Shown: one piece after another, positions 14,362 to 16,581 of the stretch
How the letters are laid out: the number at the start of each line of letters is the position of its first letter
Position numbering within the stretch: position 1 is the stretch's first letter
Notes under the pieces: model-generated
Seen by the model: only the letters and a program-made list of their open reading frames with translations
What the model was told of the DNA's origin: nothing
The model's database searches: none
DNA from: Hyphomonas sp.
GTDB lineage: Bacteria > Pseudomonadota > Alphaproteobacteria > Caulobacterales > Hyphomonadaceae
Assembly: GCA_024743015.1 (NCBI GenBank)
Contig: JANSXJ010000043.1
Coordinates: forward strand, 1 to 16,581
Direction: 5' to 3'
Length of the DNA: 16,581 nucleotides
Program-made: the position numbers and the translations under genes

Positions 14362-15378
14362 ATGCGCTATATCGTGACCGGAGGTTATGGTTTTATCGGC
14401 TCGAGTGTCGTCCGCCAGCTCCACGCTGCAGGACACGAAGTGTTCAATCTCGACAACAAGACCTATGCGGCCAATCCGGACGCCATCGCCGCCTGTGAAG
14501 TGCAGAACGTGCATGCCTGTATCACCGACCGACAGGCCGTCGTCGCCCTGTTCAAGGCCGCACGTCCCGATGCCGTGATCCACCTCGCAGCGGAAACGCA
14601 TGTCGACCGCTCGATTGATGGCCCCAGCGCGTTCATGAAGACCAATGTAGACGGCACATTCAATCTCCTGGAGGCGGCGCTGGCCTACTGGCAGGAAAAC
14701 GGTCAAGCCGACGCGTTCCGCTTTGTCCACGTTTCGACAGATGAAGTTTTCGGCGATCTCGGCCCGGGAGATCCGCCCTTTGACGCACATTCGCCCTACA
14801 AGCCATCTTCGCCCTATTCGGCGTCCAAGGCGGCGAGTGATCATCTCGTGCGCGCCTGGCAGCGCACATATGGCCTGCCGACCGTGATCACAAATTGCAC
14901 GAACAATTACGGGCCTTGGCAGAATGCTGAGAAACTGATCCCGACGGTGATCCGCAAAGCCGTTCTAGGCGCGCCCATCCCGATCTATGGAGATGGCAAG
15001 AATGTGCGGGACTGGCTTTATGTAGAAGACCATGCGCGCGGACTGATCGACGCTTGCACCGCGCCCGCGGGATCGACGCTGCTCTTCGGTGCCCGTGCGG
15101 AGCGTAGCAACCTCGATCTCGTGAAAACAATCTGCGCGCTGCTGGACGAGATAAGACCTGGACCGGCGTCTTACGCGGATCAGATCGAGTTTGTCACGGA
15201 TCGCAAGGGCCATGATCGGCGCTATGCCATCGATCCTTGCAGTGCGGAGCAGGTAATTGGCTGGTCACCGCAGCGCAGCTTTGAACAAGCACTGAAAGAG
15301 ACGGTGAGCTGGTATCTTGATACACTGCCGCCAGACCTCAGCGACGCAGACGACCGGCTAGGTCTCGCGCGGGCTTAG
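14362..15378 (+). CDS. rfbB: dTDP-glucose 4,6-dehydratase (RmlB-type extended SDR)
   Basis: A 338-residue NAD-dependent extended short-chain dehydrogenase. It begins MRYIVTGGYGFIGSSVVRQL with the Rossmann GxxGxxG (Gly7, Gly10, Gly13) and Asp31 at the ribose-binding position. STDEVFG (125-131) supplies the Thr-Asp-Glu catalytic trio seen in RmlB, and SPYSASK gives Tyr152 and Lys156. NCTNNYGPWQ, LIPTVI, IPIYGDGKNVRDWLYVEDH and the C-terminal segment also fit RmlB, which makes dTDP-4-keto-6-deoxy-glucose for rhamnose and related surface sugars. GGGAG lies five bases before the ATG. No rmlA, rmlC or rmlD is in view. TGGYGFIG is a variant of the usual TGGAGFIG. A related UDP-sugar 4,6-dehydratase is possible. 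It converges on the hydrolase gene with a 4-base stop overlap. Confidence 0.85.
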   Translation: MRYIVTGGYGFIGSSVVRQLHAAGHEVFNLDNKTYAANPDAIAACEVQNVHACITDRQAVVALFKAARPDAVIHLAAETHVDRSIDGPSAFMKTNVDGTFNLLEAALAYWQENGQADAFRFVHVSTDEVFGDLGPGDPPFDAHSPYKPSSPYSASKAASDHLVRAWQRTYGLPTVITNCTNNYGPWQNAEKLIPTVIRKAVLGAPIPIYGDGKNVRDWLYVEDHARGLIDACTAPAGSTLLFGARAERSNLDLVKTICALLDEIRPGPASYADQIEFVTDRKGHDRRYAIDPCSAEQVIGWSPQRSFEQALKETVSWYLDTLPPDLSDADDRLGLARA

Positions 15379-16331
15379 TCGCCGGTTTCGCTCTGTCCGC
15401 GTGTCAGCCGTCGGATCGTCTCCGCAACATCATCCCCGAAGGCATGGTGCGGCATGTGTCCGCCATCGGCGAGCTTGACCAGCTCAAGCCCGTCAACCTG
15501 ATGCTTCAGTTTCCCGACATGCAGTGGCGGGCTGATGACCGTGTCGAGCGCACCGGAGAACACGACAGTCGGGACCTTGATCTCGTCATAGCGCGATTGC
15601 TGCGCCGCAAGTTGCTCGCGCAAACCATTCACATCTTTCGCGTTGGCCGCGAAGTTGGAAGGCCGAAACAGCAGGCCGATCCCCGAATTGTCGAAATACG
15701 CGTCTGGTGCTGGTTTGGGCGAGAACACATTGGTGATGCCATTTCGAACCTGGCTCGGGCCAACGATCGGTACCAGTTGAGTAAACGCCGGACCCATCAC
15801 GGGATGTGACGCATACTTGTTGTACCAGGCCTCGCCGCCGCCCCCCCAATCATGAGATACCGGCGCGAGCAGAACCAATCCGTCGACCAATTCAGGATGA
15901 TCCAGCGCCAGACGAAGCGACACCGCGCCGCCAAAGCTGTGGCCGACAATGACAGCTTTCTCTCCTGGCGCGAGCGTTTTCAACGCGCCCGCTACCTGCG
16001 CAGCCTGTACCGCAAGCTCATCTGCGTCGGCCAGACGCTCAGAATGACCATGCCCTGGTCGGTCCACCATTAACACGCGATGGCTGTCTGCGAGGCGGGG
16101 CGCCAGCGACCAGTCAAACTCGCGAGCATTGGCCGAAGCGCCGTGGATCATGACCACGACTGGGCCTGAATCTCCTTGCTGCAAGACATGCACATCGGCG
16201 CCATTGACCTCGACCAAAGTGCCGGATGCGGGATGTTGCTTATTTATGCGGCTTGCATAGAGCGCGCTGTTCACGCAGGCGCCAAGCCCTCCTACAATCA
16301 GGATCCCGATTACAATTGTCAGCATTTTCAA
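15375..16331 (-). CDS. membrane-anchored or lipidated alpha/beta hydrolase
   Basis: A 318-residue alpha/beta hydrolase with an N-terminal hydrophobic segment (about 3-19). This could be an anchor or a lipoprotein signal, since L-G-A-C at 16-19 is an acceptable lipobox. Catalytic features are the oxyanion HGAS (63-66), nucleophile Ser132 in GHSFGG, Asp263 in SGALDTVISP, and His292 in DGGHMPHH. Substrate is unknown; esterase or epoxide-hydrolase-like activities are options. The start is uncertain. TTG at 16331 has AGGAAGG nine bases upstream, provides a Lys before the hydrophobic segment and overlaps the upstream stop as TTGA. ATG at 16325 would be two residues shorter, with poorer spacing. It follows the TPR gene on the same strand and converges on rfbB. 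Confidence 0.85.
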   Translation of the reverse strand: MKMLTIVIGILIVGGLGACVNSALYASRINKQHPASGTLVEVNGADVHVLQQGDSGPVVVMIHGASANAREFDWSLAPRLADSHRVLMVDRPGHGHSERLADADELAVQAAQVAGALKTLAPGEKAVIVGHSFGGAVSLRLALDHPELVDGLVLLAPVSHDWGGGGEAWYNKYASHPVMGPAFTQLVPIVGPSQVRNGITNVFSPKPAPDAYFDNSGIGLLFRPSNFAANAKDVNGLREQLAAQQSRYDEIKVPTVVFSGALDTVISPPLHVGKLKHQVDGLELVKLADGGHMPHHAFGDDVAETIRRLTRGQSETGD

Positions 16332-16581
16332 ACCGGCCGGCCTTCCTGTCCTCGCCGGATGCGATTTATACCGCGTTTGGCGGAAGGAAAGAGCGGGTAG
16401 ATTTCAAGCGCCTTTTCATAGGCGCTGACGGCTTCGTCCTCAGACCCCAACCGTTCCAGAACCGCGCCCAGACCGCCCCATGCCCCGAAATGGCGCGGCT
16501 CCAGGCGCAAGGCCTCGTTCACATCACGCAAGGCCTCTGAATAGTTTTCCTGGGCCAGAAACACAGTCGCGCGGCGGTTCC
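16328..16581 (-). CDS. tetratricopeptide repeat protein, C-terminal part
   Basis: The last 84 codons of a leftward gene whose start lies beyond the right edge. The frame is open to the window end, reading NRRATVFLAQENYSEALRDV there. Two TPR units are visible: NYSEALRDVNEALRLEPRHF and AWGGLGAVLERLGSEDEAVSAYEKALEIYP, with the alternating small and aromatic positions of the 34-residue repeat. TPRs mediate protein-protein contacts; no specific role can be given. The stop overlaps the probable TTG start of the alpha/beta hydrolase by four bases, so the two are likely co-transcribed and coupled. The internal GTG at 16564 is not a convincing start, since TPR sequence continues upstream of it. Confidence 0.8.
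   Translation of the reverse strand, partial: NRRATVFLAQENYSEALRDVNEALRLEPRHFGAWGGLGAVLERLGSEDEAVSAYEKALEIYPLFPSAKRGINRIRRGQEGRPV

Noticed and set aside
1..16581. Mobile elements, CRISPR, tRNA/rRNA, toxin-antitoxin or defence module
   Set aside because: No transposase or integrase, terminal repeats, spaced direct repeats, cloverleaf or defence domains seen; the whole window is accounted for by chromosomal core genes.

Overview
The window looks like chromosomal core DNA of a GC-rich (roughly 60%) alphaproteobacterium, most likely Caulobacterales/Maricaulales-like (Hyphomonadaceae-type). The grounds are the DUF3576-leuS-lptE-holA order, hemC-hemD followed by an alphaproteobacterial Mic60 (mitofilin) homologue and a HemY-type TPR protein, an alphaproteobacterial RpoH, and an NtrZ-like small periplasmic protein. 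This placement is inferred from protein resemblance and gene order, with no database search.

Layout. Positions 1-4116 hold a leftward operon read from right to left: DUF3576 lipoprotein, leuS, lptE, holA (cut by the window edge), with stops and starts overlapping or nearly so. Positions 4234-5891 hold two rightward envelope genes, a porin-like beta-barrel and an NtrZ-like secreted protein. The second ends convergently on tsaD, the two stop codons sharing CTAG. Positions 5888-8018 are leftward: tsaD and, upstream of it, a GH5 glycoside hydrolase lipoprotein. Positions 8097-12394 are a rightward heme/inner-membrane block: hemC, hemD, Mic60, HemY-like. Positions 12617-14331 hold rpoH and a TrmH/SpoU RNA methyltransferase, followed by an rmlB-type sugar-nucleotide dehydratase (14362-15378). 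This ends convergently, again with a 4-base stop overlap, on a leftward alpha/beta hydrolase and a truncated TPR gene (15375-16581).

The genes serve core functions: tRNA charging and t6A modification, replication clamp loading, LPS export, tetrapyrrole synthesis, heat-shock sigma factor, and envelope proteins. I found no CRISPR array, tRNA or rRNA gene, transposase, phage module or defence system, and no gene-free stretch longer than 300 bases. The longest gap is 12395-12616, upstream of rpoH; it holds an inverted repeat, a direct repeat and a strong ribosome binding site.

I see no convincing undescribed multi-gene system. The best leads are regulatory: a textbook intrinsic terminator for rpoH embedded in the first codons of the TTG-started methyltransferase gene; inverted repeats upstream of rpoH and Mic60; a possibly leaderless tsaD; a GH5 lipoprotein lying between tsaD and hemC; and two convergent pairs overlapping at their stop codons.
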